DNA of 34,623 nt from positions 1-34,623 of the forward strand of contig CAMVGU010000029.1 of NCBI GenBank assembly GCA_947167105.1. Direction: 5' to 3'. This DNA is from an uncultured Selenomonas sp. GTDB lineage: Bacteria; Bacillota; Negativicutes; Selenomonadales; Selenomonadaceae. The position numbers were made by a program, and so were the translations under genes. The notes beneath the pieces are model-generated. The model was given only the letters and a program-made list of their open reading frames with translations, made no database searches and was not told the DNA's origin. This document shows, in pieces, positions 1 to 6,974 of the stretch (positions are counted from its first letter, which is position 1; every line of letters begins with the position of its first letter).

Positions 1-54
1 GCACGGTGGTGTGAGAGGTCGGCTGGTCAAATAATGGTCAGCCTCCTACTCGAT
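1..54 (+). mobile_element. 3' end of a group II intron (domain V strand, domain VI, 3' splice site)
   Basis: The first bases, with a GGTGGTGTGAGAGG run, followed by an imperfect hairpin (GGCTG...CAGCC, 22-43) and ending CCTACTCGAT, match the usual 3' end of bacterial group II introns: last strand of domain V, domain VI with a likely bulged branch-point A near 48, and the 3' splice site at about 53-55. The rest of the intron, including any reverse transcriptase gene, lies before the window. The next gene on the opposite strand takes its last two codons and stop from this intron, so the intron probably landed in that gene. Recognition is by remembered consensus, not by a covariance model. Confidence 0.6.
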
Positions 55-345
55 TCGTTGCGAACACTGGCTTGCAGATTCTTTTTTTATCTGCTCGGAC
101 AGCTTCAAGATAGTATTTTGAGCAGTTTCTAGCAATGCCTGATTCTTATCGTATCTTTCCAGCAATTCCTTATATGTCTGACTCAGTTCTACAAATCTAG
201 CATGCCAAGCATCGGCTGATTTTTCTGCTTCCATCAGGCTTGGCAGGTCATTAAGCTTCTGGACGCTATCGTACCATGTCCGCAGGATGTATCTTGGCTG
301 GTTTTTCCCGCGAATATCGTTTCTTGAAACGACCACAGTATACAA
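46..345 (-). pseudogene. coiled-coil protein gene, 3' part cut off by the group II intron
   Basis: Function not recognised. About 99 residues are readable from a TTG at 345. A conserved-looking N-terminus (SRNDIRGKNQPRY, then TWYDSVQKL) is followed by a heptad-rich helix of about 45 residues (LSQTYKELLERYDKNQ and onward) that should form a coiled coil. The open frame extends up to 402, but a good sigma-70 promoter occupies 374-402, so translation must start below about 367. No strong ribosome binding site is visible. The last codons and stop (positions 46-53) are intron sequence, so the true C-terminus is missing. It could be an accessory gene of a mobile element. Confidence 0.45.
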
Positions 346-373
346 GAATGGAAAAGTGTTTCTGTTTAGCAAT

Positions 374-402
374 ATTATATCATGTTTTGCAAGACAAATC
401 AA
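374..402 (-). promoter_or_regulatory. sigma-70 promoter for the coiled-coil gene
   Basis: On the minus strand: -35 TTGATT (402-397), 17-bp spacer, -10 TATAAT (379-374). The start site would be near 367, which rules out the upstream TTG at 402 as a start codon. Confidence 0.6.
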
Positions 403-432
403 TAAATTTTGTAAATTTTATTTATCAACCGA

Positions 433-457
433 AAAGTAGTCCGAATCGGACCACTTT
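433..457. repeat. near-perfect palindrome, possible minus-strand terminator
   Basis: Two 12-bp arms (433-444 and 446-457) pair with one mismatch around a single central base. On the minus strand the hairpin is followed by a short T-rich stretch, so it could end a leftward transcript, but no leftward gene is visible upstream of it. Confidence 0.4.
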
Positions 458-551
458 GCCTGCAGGGTGCTGTGCAGAAAGGGAATTGGTACAACAAGTT
501 AATGATTCAGGAGAGGGGTGAGGGATAGAATTACTATAGGGAGGGGTAAGC

Positions 552-737
552 ATGGTTTCCCTGCGACAATTTTATCGCAACCATGATAACCAGTGGAGCC
601 ATGTACTTGGAGACAAAATTGCTGAGTTTGCTAAGATAATACATAAGACCACTCCTTTTAATAACATGGTTACAATATTACAACTGCGGGGCAGGAAAAG
701 GCAGAGTCGTAGCGAAACATACAACAGGAGGAGGTGA
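552..737 (+). CDS. hypothetical small protein (weak)
   Basis: A 61-residue frame with a convincing ribosome binding site (GGGAGGGG, about 6 bp before ATG). The product is basic at its C-terminus and matches no family I recognise. Its stop (TGA 735-737) overlaps the ATG of the following TIGR04076 relic. The first codons lie in a hairpin (CATGGTT...AACCATG, roughly 551-583). With decayed genes on both sides this is probably a fragment of a lost gene. Confidence 0.22.
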   Translation: MVSLRQFYRNHDNQWSHVLGDKIAEFAKIIHKTTPFNNMVTILQLRGRKRQSRSETYNRRR

Positions 738-830
738 TGCAGCATGAGAATAAGGATAGCAGGCTTTGAACGTCAATAGCTGGAAAAGCAGAACTTTAAA
801 AATACAGTTAGTGATGCTTAGATTGGCTAG
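737..830 (+). pseudogene. internally deleted TIGR04076-family relic
   Basis: This short stretch is a collapsed copy of the intact gene at 26660-27070. It begins with a strong Shine-Dalgarno (AGGAGGAGGTG) and ATG CAG CAT GAG, the same first four codons with one change. After about ten codons it jumps to the last 20 codons of the family (ERQ-stop-LEKQNFKNTV...DA). The Trp codon of the intact copy is TAG here, and a second stop replaces the Tyr codon after DA. About 330 bp of the middle are gone. It codes for nothing useful now but shows that a second copy once existed. Confidence 0.8.
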
Positions 831-857
831 GACTTATGGCTGATAAAGGAGAGCATT

Positions 858-1076
858 ATGGCAAAGTATTATGACGGTTGTCCAAGATGCGGCAGAAAGG
901 ATTTTGGTGAAATATTGCACTGCAAACGCTGCAACACAGATTTTTGCACAAAATGCCAAGGAAGGCGCAGGGACACTGATGGGACAGAATATGCCTGCTG
1001 CCCCAGATGTGGTGCGGAAATTGACGATGACGATACAGTTGTTGTCGTAACAACTGAGAAGGAGAACTTGAAATGA
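858..1076 (+). CDS. small double zinc-ribbon protein
   Basis: A 72-residue protein with AAGGAGAG before the ATG. Eight cysteines are arranged as four CxxC pairs: CPRC (8-11), CKRC (22-25), CTKC (31-34) and CPRC (48-51), plus an extra Cys at 47. The C-terminus is acidic and then Val/Thr-rich (DDDDTVVVVTT). The pattern predicts one or two structural zinc sites with no catalytic domain, as in small nucleic-acid or protein-binding ribbons. It stands alone and is followed by a terminator at 1186-1212. Specific function unknown. Confidence 0.65.
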   Translation: MAKYYDGCPRCGRKDFGEILHCKRCNTDFCTKCQGRRRDTDGTEYACCPRCGAEIDDDDTVVVVTTEKENLK

Positions 1077-1185
1077 AAGTAAGAATGTGAAGGAATGAGG
1101 CGGGGTGCTTGGTGACTGAATCAGCCAGGCTCTGGAAGATATACCTGCGGTGAGAGTACGTTAGTTTATAAAGCAGTTGGAGGAG

Positions 1186-1212
1186 TGCGGAGCCGGAGTG
1201 TTCCGCATTTTT
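1186..1212 (+). terminator. intrinsic terminator after the zinc-ribbon gene
   Basis: Stem TGCGGA (1186-1191) / TCCGCA (1202-1207) with a 10-base loop, followed by five T (1208-1212). Confidence 0.6.
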
Positions 1213-1305
1213 CATGTTAAGGGATGAACTTGCCAGGGGCAGGGAAAAGTAATATGCTAAAGCGTGAATAAACATGTGAGACGGGATAGTTTTGGAGGTT
1301 TAGCC

Positions 1306-1683
1306 ATGAACAAACGCATTTTGAGGAAAAGTATTGCCCTGGGCATTCTAGGAGCTATGTTTGGTACGGGCGTTGCTTGTTTCAGTGCGCCCGCAAATTT
1401 GGAAGCGAAAGTGAACTTTGAAGATAAGTTTGATTTCGAGCCACATCGTGGCGGCAGAGATGCGCGTCCGGAAAATACGCTCTATGCGTATGCTTATGCT
1501 ATAGAGCAGGGAGCTACATCTATTGAGTGCGATATGCAGATGACGGCTGATGGTGACATCGTAATGAGCCATAATCCCATCTTGAACCCGGAAATTACCG
1601 TTGACGGGCAGGGAAAGCGCATTGAAGCCGGCAGATACGATATACGCAAGATGACGGTGAAGGAAATCAAAGAATTTAAATGA
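1306..1683 (+). pseudogene. glycerophosphodiester phosphodiesterase, 3'-truncated
   Basis: The product would be an exported GDPD-family enzyme that hydrolyses glycerophosphodiesters to glycerol-3-phosphate and an alcohol. Start at 1306 follows GGAGG by 7 bp. Residues 1-34 form a signal peptide (basic MNKRILRK, hydrophobic core, Ala-rich end). The catalytic front half is intact: HRGG and PEN near residues 47-57, ECD (about 80), and HNP (about 97). The frame stops after about 125 residues at the TGA at 1681, although the family usually needs about 250-300 residues to close the TIM barrel. The metal and active-site residues are present but half the barrel is missing, so the product should be dead. 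The following 170 bp hold no recognisable remainder. Confidence 0.75.
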
Positions 1684-1854
1684 ATATCTGCGTGATGGCT
1701 TTTCTTTTTGGCGGGGGAATGGTAGAATACTGCCATGTGTTACTTTTGCTTAGGAAAGGATCGAGAAACAAGTGATACCGTGTCCGTCCTGACCGTGAAT
1801 CTACGCAGAGAGCGTAATCTTTTTTTCTTCTGTTGATGACAGGGAGAATGTCAA

Positions 1855-2232
1855 GTGCTGGATAAAACATCGAAAATGTACCCCGAGGCATATAACAAGG
1901 TAAAAGATGTCCCACACGTTTGTAAGTGGGATTGTACATCTACAACAGGCGGAAGCATATCTCCCGCCTTGTTGAAAGGCCGAGAGGAAGCTTTGCCTAC
2001 GGCAAAGCTGGAACAATGGCCTTATAAGAAGAAATTTCAGGCAAGGGGCAAGGCCGTGCCAGATACAGGGCTATGTGCTGCCTGTGGGGCCTGTGAGGCG
2101 GTCTGTCCGAGGGGGGCAATCAAGGTCTGGAGAGGAAGCTGCTCTGTGGTAGATGAATCTTTGTGTGTGGGCTGCGGCCTCTGCGCCAGGGAATGCCCGG
2201 CTTCCGTCATCGTCATCAAGGAGAGAATATGA
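1855..2232 (+). CDS. 2x[4Fe-4S] ferredoxin-type protein with in-frame mobile-element insertion
   Basis: Start GTG at 1855 has GGGAG 8 bp upstream. The C-terminal 60 residues hold two full 4Fe-4S motifs, CAACGACEAVCP and CVGCGLCARECP, so this is an electron carrier. It overlaps the next gene (ATGA, 2229-2232), a membrane protein with further CxxxC/CxxC motifs, suggesting a small membrane redox pair. Codons 15-58 come entirely from the repeat at 1890-2027: element plus duplicated target add 132 bp, a multiple of three with no stop, so the frame stays open. Removing it rejoins MYPEAY directly to KKKFQARG, the likely ancestral protein of about 81 residues. Whether the 44 extra residues are tolerated is unknown. 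Confidence 0.75.
   Translation: MLDKTSKMYPEAYNKVKDVPHVCKWDCTSTTGGSISPALLKGREEALPTAKLEQWPYKKKFQARGKAVPDTGLCAACGACEAVCPRGAIKVWRGSCSVVDESLCVGCGLCARECPASVIVIKERI
1890..2027 (+). mobile_element. 126-bp hairpin element (MITE-like), copy 1
   Basis: Body 1896-2021 (126 bp) lies between ATATAA (1890-1895) and TTATAA (2022-2027). It has the same layout as the copies at 4144-4282 and 24245-24382: a CGAGG-like left end, then three palindromes in order (GATGTCCC...GTACATC; GGCGGAAG/CTCCCGCC; CTTTGCC-TAC-GGCAAAG), ending GGAACAATGGCC. It encodes no protein of its own, so a transposase elsewhere must move it. This copy is the most diverged of the full-length ones and lies inside the ferredoxin frame. Confidence 0.8.
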
Positions 2233-2807
2233 AGCAGCATTGGTACAACTATTTGTGGATATGGTCAGTAATCTATTTTTCCATGGGGTTTTTCAATATT
2301 CTCTTTGCCTGGCTGGGACTTGTAAGCTTTTTTCTGCCCTTGGCGTTTGCCGTGGGGAAGGGGAACAAGGGATTTTGCAACCGCTACTGTGACCGTGGCC
2401 AACTTTTGCGCATGCTGGGCAGCCAGAGAGGATTTTCCCGAGGGAGGGATATGCCTGGTTGGATGAAGGGCAAGCCTTTCCGCTACGGGTTCCTGATTTT
2501 CTTTCTGGTCATGTTCGGTAACATGTGCCTTGTTACCTATCAGGTCTTTGCAGGGTCGGGAAGCCTCAGGGAAGTGGTGACTTTCTTTTGGACAGTTGAT
2601 GTGCCATGGCATTTTGCTTATCCCGTGGCAACAGAGCCCTGGGCAGCCCAGTTTGCTTTTGGCTTCTACAGCCTGATGCTTACCTCAGCTATCCTCGGCA
2701 TCATCACCATGCTATGCTTCAAGCCCCGCTCCTGGTGCGTTTACTGTCCTATGGGGACAATGACGCAGCTTATCTGCAAGGCCAAGGCGGGAAAAAGGGA
2801 ACCATAA
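2229..2807 (+). CDS. membrane 4Fe-4S binding protein (NapH/NosR-like)
   Basis: A 192-residue integral membrane protein; start ATG 2229 overlaps the ferredoxin stop and follows GGAGAG. Hydrophobic segments lie near residues 5-40, 90-110 and 145-170. Two cysteine motifs flank the membrane part: CNRYCDRG (near 51) and CVYCPMG (near 176), the CxxxC..P style of the C-terminal half of NapH, NosR and RnfB-like polyferredoxins. It probably passes electrons between the soluble ferredoxin and a membrane partner or the quinone pool. The family is usually longer, and no terminal reductase is encoded nearby, so the partner is unknown. A terminator follows at once. Confidence 0.7.
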   Translation: MKQHWYNYLWIWSVIYFSMGFFNILFAWLGLVSFFLPLAFAVGKGNKGFCNRYCDRGQLLRMLGSQRGFSRGRDMPGWMKGKPFRYGFLIFFLVMFGNMCLVTYQVFAGSGSLREVVTFFWTVDVPWHFAYPVATEPWAAQFAFGFYSLMLTSAILGIITMLCFKPRSWCVYCPMGTMTQLICKAKAGKREP

Positions 2808-2817
2808 ACAGCTAAAG

Positions 2818-2858
2818 CAAGCTGCCATCCTCGCAGGAGAAGAATGGCAGCTTGTTTG
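2818..2858 (+). terminator. intrinsic terminator of the Fe-S operon
   Basis: Perfect 11-bp stem CAAGCTGCCAT (2818-2828) / ATGGCAGCTTG (2844-2854) followed by TTTG. Confidence 0.75.
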
Positions 2859-2906
2859 TCAGATAGCATTGTAATTTTCATATCAGTATCCCGTCATTTG
2901 GAAAAT

Positions 2907-2935
2907 CTGTCATAGTATGGTTTTTGTGGTACACT
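2907..2935 (+). promoter_or_regulatory. probable promoter of the ribokinase gene
   Basis: CTGTCA (2907-2912), 17-bp spacer, TGG-TACACT (extended -10, 2930-2935), about 50 bp before the start codon. Confidence 0.45.
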
Positions 2936-2987
2936 TTTATCATTGCTGAAAATATTTTTGACGGGAAAGGAAGGAGGATATGTGATT

Positions 2988-3896
2988 ATGAAAAAAGTAT
3001 TGGTGGTTGGCAGCTTGAACATGGATTTTGCCGTCTATATGGACAGGAGGCCACAGGCCGGGGAGACGGTTATGGCGCAGAGCATGAAGCTTGTTCCTGG
3101 CGGCAAAGGGGCAAATCAGGCATATGCTCTGGGGAAACTCGGTGCAAGGACGGCAATGATAGGTGCTGTGGGTACAGACACGTTCGGGGAACAAATGCTG
3201 GCCAATCTGGAAAGTGTCTCCGTGGATACAGCGGGCGTCAAAAAAATTACGGGGGCGGAGACCGGCAAAGCTTTTATAGAAATAGATAGCAGCGGCCAGA
3301 ATAGCATCAGTGTGATTGCCGGGGCAAATGCGGCTGTTGACGAGACACTGGTACAAGGACAGGAAAAACTCTTTGCTAAGGCCGATGCCGTGGTCATGCA
3401 ACTGGAAATTCCCGTGCCGTCTGTGCTGGCTGCTGCAAAACTTGCCAAAAAGCACGGCAAGTTGGTGGTGCTGGACCCGGCCCCCGCAAGGGCTGACCTG
3501 CCTGATGAGTTATGGGCGCATGTTGATATCACTAAGCCCAATGAAACAGAACTGGCCTTGCTTACGGGATTGCCGACGGGTACTGCAGATGAAGCGGTGA
3601 CGGCAGCAAAATTCCTGCTTAGCAAGGGCGTGAAAAACGTGCTGGTGACTCTTGGCGGCGAGGGCACCCTGCTGGTAGGGGCGGGTCAGGTGGAAAGAAT
3701 TCCTGCGTACCAGGTCAAGGCTGTGGACACTACTGCTGCCGGTGACTGCTTCCTGGCTGCATTTGTGAGCTACTTTACCGGCAGCAACTTTGCAGAAGCC
3801 ATTGATTTCGGTGCCAAGGCGGCTTCTATCGCTGTAACCAGGCAGGGAGCGCAGACATCGATTCCCACGAAGGAAGAAGTTGAAAAATTCTGCTGA
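2988..3896 (+). CDS. rbsK: ribokinase
   Basis: A 302-residue PfkB-family sugar kinase, full length, that phosphorylates ribose to ribose-5-phosphate in the cytoplasm. Visible motifs: N-terminal VVGSLNMDF, PfkB signature 1 GGKGANQA (38-45), TKPNETE (about residues 182-188) and signature 2 DTTAAGDC (247-254), with the catalytic base Asp253. The AAGD form of signature 2 is typical of true ribokinases. Start ATG 2988 lies 10 bp after AAGGAGG; a GTG at 2982 is closer but only 4 bp away. No rbsACB transporter or rbsR regulator is nearby, so it may scavenge ribose from nucleosides. The next frame (flavodoxin remnant) begins directly after its stop. Confidence 0.92.
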   Translation: MKKVLVVGSLNMDFAVYMDRRPQAGETVMAQSMKLVPGGKGANQAYALGKLGARTAMIGAVGTDTFGEQMLANLESVSVDTAGVKKITGAETGKAFIEIDSSGQNSISVIAGANAAVDETLVQGQEKLFAKADAVVMQLEIPVPSVLAAAKLAKKHGKLVVLDPAPARADLPDELWAHVDITKPNETELALLTGLPTGTADEAVTAAKFLLSKGVKNVLVTLGGEGTLLVGAGQVERIPAYQVKAVDTTAAGDCFLAAFVSYFTGSNFAEAIDFGAKAASIAVTRQGAQTSIPTKEEVEKFC

Positions 3897-4416
3897 GTGA
3901 TTACAATTGTACAACGGGATGATATGGAGAAGATTTATCCCGTGTACCGCGAAGCAGATGTAGTGGCTTTGGCAACGCCGCTGTACTATTGGAGCTTCAG
4001 CGGACAGCTCCGCACAGCTTTTGACCGCTTGTTTGCCGTGGCAGAATGCGATCCGAATTATCGCAATCCCAAGAAGGAATCCGTACTTCTCATGGCAGCG
4101 GAGGGACACGGCTTCAATGATGCTCTTTCCTACTATAAAAGTCTTATAACGCCATTGTTCCAGCTTTGTCGATAGACAAAGCTTCCTCTCGGCGTTTCAA
4201 CGAGGCGGGAGATATGCTCCCGCCTGTTTAGATGTACCACCCCCACTTGTAGAAGTGGGGGACATCCTTTGCCTCGTTATAAAATACCTTGGCTGGAAGG
4301 ATCTGGGGAACGTGTTGGCAGGCGGCGTGATGAAAGTCGGAGATGTTCATGGGCATAAGGAACTGAAAGATGCATACGAGCTTGGCAAAGCTGTTGCCGA
4401 TGGGGATGGTCTCTGA
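3897..4416 (+). pseudogene. flavodoxin-family NAD(P)H oxidoreductase, N-terminus lost and split by a mobile element
   Basis: Residues read from 3897 (VQRDDMEKIYPVYREADVV, then ATPLYYWSFSG) match the middle of NADPH-dependent FMN-reductase-like flavoproteins. The first 50 or so residues, with the FMN-phosphate loop and the CxxC region, are absent, and the frame begins at the ribokinase stop. At 4144 the gene is interrupted by a 127-bp element. If the element and one TTATAA copy are taken out, the frame continues without a shift: YYKSLI joins KYLGWKDLGNVLAGG and runs to TGA 4414-4416. So two events broke this gene, a 5' deletion and a later insertion. Confidence 0.85.
4144..4282 (-). mobile_element. 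127-bp hairpin element (MITE-like), copy 2, with exact TTATAA target duplication
   Basis: Body 4150-4276 lies between two identical TTATAA hexamers (4144-4149 and 4277-4282). The host reading frame is restored when body plus one hexamer is removed, so the hexamer is a target-site duplication. The element lies in reverse orientation to copies 1 and 3. Internal palindromes are a long CCCCCAC/GTGGGGG stem, GGCGGGAG/CTCCCGCC, and AGCTTTGTC/GACAAAGCT. It has no coding capacity. Confidence 0.85.
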
Positions 4417-4417
4417 T

Positions 4418-4630
4418 ATGATACGGAATGTGATTTTTGATATAGGCAATGTGCTTATGGATTTTGACTGGATGGGCTATATGCGGTCTATGTATGGCGA
4501 AAATGCAGCTCTCATACAGTCAGTCAACAAGGCTATCTGGAGCAACGGCTGTTGGCAAGCTATGGACAGGGGCGAAATGGATGGAGAAGCCGCAACGGAG
4601 GCTGCCATAAGTAACGCTCCCTCCTTGGAA
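4418..4630 (+). pseudogene. HAD-family hydrolase, N-terminal fragment
   Basis: Start ATG 4418 lies directly after the flavodoxin stop. The product opens with HAD motif I (IRNVIFDIGNVLMDFDW), where the two Asp are nucleophile and acid/base, followed by helical cap-like sequence (WQAMDRGEMDGEAATEAA). After about 70 residues homology ends near 4630 and the frame runs on into sequence antisense to the next gene. Motifs II-IV are missing, so the product would be inactive. Confidence 0.7.
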
Positions 4631-4700
4631 ATCTTCGGAGATGCGTTCGCTCATGTCATCGCATATCTCATCAAGATTCTCGTCGGGGGTTGTTGGCGTT

Positions 4701-5111
4701 TTAGGGCTGAATCATTCCCGTCTGGATAAGTATGCCGAGAATGTCCGGGCAGCCAATATCCGAGATAAACTTCCCGTTTCTCAATCTGTAGAAGTTCATG
4801 CAACGAACTTTAAAGGATTTATTCGTGGCGGGATGTCCCATGAAATTTCCATTGTGTGTTCCCGTACAAGTCCAGCAAACCGCAATTTTATCCTGCTCGA
4901 CAACGCAATCCTCCAAGTGCCATTGGACATCGGAAAATGCCGAGCGCATCATGTAAACGATGGTGAGGTAGCCTTTCGGACCTTTAAGCGGCTCCGGCTG
5001 TGTCGGAGCATAAAAAATGGCATCCTCGGCAATAAGCTCTGCCGCCAAATTTTCATCGGCGGTGTTAATCATGGTTTCAAATTTAGCAATCAGTTCTCGT
5101 GCAGTAGACAT
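4701..5111 (-). CDS. SnoaL-like (NTF2-fold) ester cyclase family protein
   Basis: A 136-residue single-domain protein with GGAAG 6 bp before the ATG at 5111. The sequence (N-terminal ARELIAKFETMINTADENLA, AEDAIFYAPTQPEPLKGPKG, GNFMGHPATNKSF, and MNFYRLRNGKFISDIG) fits the SnoaL-like/ester cyclase branch of the NTF2 fold, small cavity proteins that act on diverse polar substrates or as ligand binders. No substrate can be assigned. It has no operon partner. On the same strand beyond its stop, positions 4700-4630 read as an acidic protein-like stretch (DENLDEICDDMSERISEDFQ) in another frame, possibly a further gene fragment. Confidence 0.75.
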   Translation of the reverse strand: MSTARELIAKFETMINTADENLAAELIAEDAIFYAPTQPEPLKGPKGYLTIVYMMRSAFSDVQWHLEDCVVEQDKIAVCWTCTGTHNGNFMGHPATNKSFKVRCMNFYRLRNGKFISDIGCPDILGILIQTGMIQP

Positions 5112-5482
5112 AAAAAACTTCCTTTCAACAGAGATTGTATACACGATTTATTTCCACACATGGTCTTGATAATTCCTACGAGAGAACCTTCTAAGCAGAA
5201 AACATAGCATGGAGTGCCGCCCGAAAGGGCGGTGCTTTTACTTAGCGGATTGTCATCGCTCATAGGTTTTGTCATACAGGTAGCAAGAGCAATTTTGAAT
5301 ACGGGGTCTGAAGTTGTATTGACAAATTCGTTTCCCTTCAGCCAACAGAATATCAACATTAGCTATATATTGACGCTTTTTCATGGTGCTTGCCTATATT
5401 CTTATTTTATTCTCTACAAGCGTATTTGTAAACTGCTCAGACGTTTACTATCACGTTCGTTTCATAAAGCCAACAGAATTAT
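5112..5482. other. AT-rich intergenic region without a supported gene
   Basis: About 370 bp between the leftward SnoaL-like gene and the rightward MATE operon promoter. Apart from the hairpin at 5214-5239 I see no gene. An open frame from 5214 to 5486 has no credible ribosome binding site and starts inside the hairpin. Confidence 0.5.
5214..5239 (+). terminator. orphan intrinsic terminator
   Basis: Nine-bp stem (5214-5222 / 5227-5235, two G-U pairs) with a stable GAAA tetraloop, then TTTT. No plus-strand gene ends just before it, so it may be left over from a deleted gene or insulate the following operon. Confidence 0.55.
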
Positions 5483-5512
5483 TTGACAAGTTCAGTCTTT
5501 GCATAGTATCAT
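5483..5512 (+). promoter_or_regulatory. promoter of the MATE / CRISPR-derived operon
   Basis: TTGACA (5483-5488), 18-bp spacer, TATCAT (5507-5512). The predicted start near 5519 gives a leader of about 75 nt that contains a tiny ORF (5539-5562) before the MATE start codon. Confidence 0.6.
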
Positions 5513-5538
5513 CAATATACAGAAGGGAGGATATCATC

Positions 5539-5562
5539 ATGCACGTTTTTCCTATACAATAA
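5539..5562 (+). CDS. possible 7-residue leader peptide (MHVFPIQ)
   Basis: AAGGGAGG lies 8 bp before an ATG that opens a seven-codon frame ending TAA, 29 bp before the GTG of the MATE gene. The ribosome binding site is better than that of the MATE gene itself. Short leader ORFs ahead of drug-efflux and ribosome-protection genes often act in translational attenuation; here I see no clear competing stem-loop pair, so regulation is a guess. Confidence 0.35.
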   Translation: MHVFPIQ

Positions 5563-5591
5563 AAGAAGCAGAACATTAAGGAAGATGGCAG

Positions 5592-6962
5592 GTGAAAAGG
5601 ACGGTGGTGGAGCTGATGAAGAATAAGGGAGGGAAACTGAGAGAGTTCGTGTCGATTGCCCTGCCGGCAATATTGGAGAGCTTGATGATGGTGGTGGTCG
5701 CCTCCATTGACACAAAAATGGTTTCCGGTCTGGGAGGGACGGCAATTTCTGCCGTTTCTCTTGTCTCGCAGCCCAAGATTTTTGTGCTTTCCATATTCTT
5801 TGCACTGGGAACGACCGTTTCGGTCTTCGTCGCCCAGGCACGCGGGCGTGGGAAACGAGAGGAAGCCAATGGCTATTTCCATTCCATCCTTTTGCTCGCC
5901 TTGCTTCTGTCTGTCCTTTTGGGAAGCCTGCTTGCTTTCTTTGCGGAACCAGTGATGGCCCTGTGCAACCAGCAGGCGGATACAGTGGGCATGTCGGCGG
6001 TTTTCTTCCGGATTGTCATGGGCGGTATGATATTCCAGACGACTTCCATCATCTTGAATGGGGCATTGCGCGGGCTGGGAAAGACCAACATCACGCTGAC
6101 CTCGAATCTGGCACTGGCAGCCGTTGATATCCTGTTTAATTACCTGCTCATCGAGGGACATTGCGGTTTCCCCCGGCTCGAAGTGGCGGGGAATGCCCTC
6201 GCGACGGTTCTGGGGACGGCGGCAGCCTGCCTGGTCAGTCTGAGGGAGATTCTGTATCGGGAGGACTTCCTGAGCCTGCGGGGATTTTTCGCCTCTCGGC
6301 TGCCTACGGACGGGGAACGGTTTTCCAACATCTGCTCCAAGGCAGGAAACGTGGTGTTCGAGAATCTTTCCACACGGATGGGGTTCCTGCTCACCGGCAT
6401 TATTGTTTCCCTGTTTCCGGCACAGGAAACGGCGGTGTATTTCGTGGCGATGCTCCTGCTCAATTACACCTTTTCCGTTGGTGACGGGATTCAGAGCGCA
6501 GTGGTATCGCTGATCGGACGCAGCATGGGCGCAGAAAAATACTGCGATCTCCGGCAGTATGTGCGCATCGCGATCGCGTGCGGCCTCGCAAGCGCTGCAG
6601 CATTGAGCGCGATCTATCTCCTGGGGGCCGAATGGTTTTTTGGGCTGTTTTTCAGCGATGCTAAGTCCATTGCCCAGGGGAAGGCCGTGGTCGGCATTGT
6701 GGCGGTTCTGACCGGCGCCCAGATGGTACGGATCATTAGCGTGGCGGCAATGCGCGGGACAGGAGAGATGAAGGTGCCACGGCAGCTTGCGACGGTCTGC
6801 GTGCTGCTCATTAACCCAGGCGCAAGCTACCTCCTGGCGTGGGTTCTTGGCTATGGGGTTTGGGGAATTTGGCTGGCTTCGCTGATTACCCAAGGGGTTT
6901 GGCTCGCCGCAAGCGTCGTCCAAATGAGAAAGTGCTTGCATGGGTTGCCAGCGGAATTGTAG
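5592..6962 (+). CDS. MATE-family efflux transporter
   Basis: A 456-residue membrane protein with about twelve hydrophobic segments, the standard size for MATE (NorM/DinF-type) cation-coupled multidrug or metabolite exporters. Segment 1 carries the family-like IALPAILESLMMVVVASIDTK with SGLGGTAISAVSL after it; the second half repeats the pattern. The GTG start at 5592 lies 8 bp after AAGGAAG; an ATG at 5616 is an alternative. It lies 12 bp upstream of the CRISPR-associated small gene, shares its promoter and has the same GC-rich style, so it belongs to that transcription unit. No sensor domain (CARF or SAVED) is attached. Its role in the system, such as membrane effector, exporter or passenger, is unknown. 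Confidence 0.88.
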   Translation: MKRTVVELMKNKGGKLREFVSIALPAILESLMMVVVASIDTKMVSGLGGTAISAVSLVSQPKIFVLSIFFALGTTVSVFVAQARGRGKREEANGYFHSILLLALLLSVLLGSLLAFFAEPVMALCNQQADTVGMSAVFFRIVMGGMIFQTTSIILNGALRGLGKTNITLTSNLALAAVDILFNYLLIEGHCGFPRLEVAGNALATVLGTAAACLVSLREILYREDFLSLRGFFASRLPTDGERFSNICSKAGNVVFENLSTRMGFLLTGIIVSLFPAQETAVYFVAMLLLNYTFSVGDGIQSAVVSLIGRSMGAEKYCDLRQYVRIAIACGLASAAALSAIYLLGAEWFFGLFFSDAKSIAQGKAVVGIVAVLTGAQMVRIISVAAMRGTGEMKVPRQLATVCVLLINPGASYLLAWVLGYGVWGIWLASLITQGVWLAASVVQMRKCLHGLPAEL

Positions 6963-6974
6963 AAGGAGAAGCAT

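Noticed and set aside
856..1275. 139-codon minus-strand frame opposite the zinc-ribbon gene
   Set aside because: It lies antisense to a gene with regular CxxC pairs and a good ribosome binding site, and it spans the terminator.
5214..5486. 90-codon plus-strand frame before the MATE promoter
   Set aside because: It starts within a terminator hairpin, has no ribosome binding site and overlaps the operon promoter.
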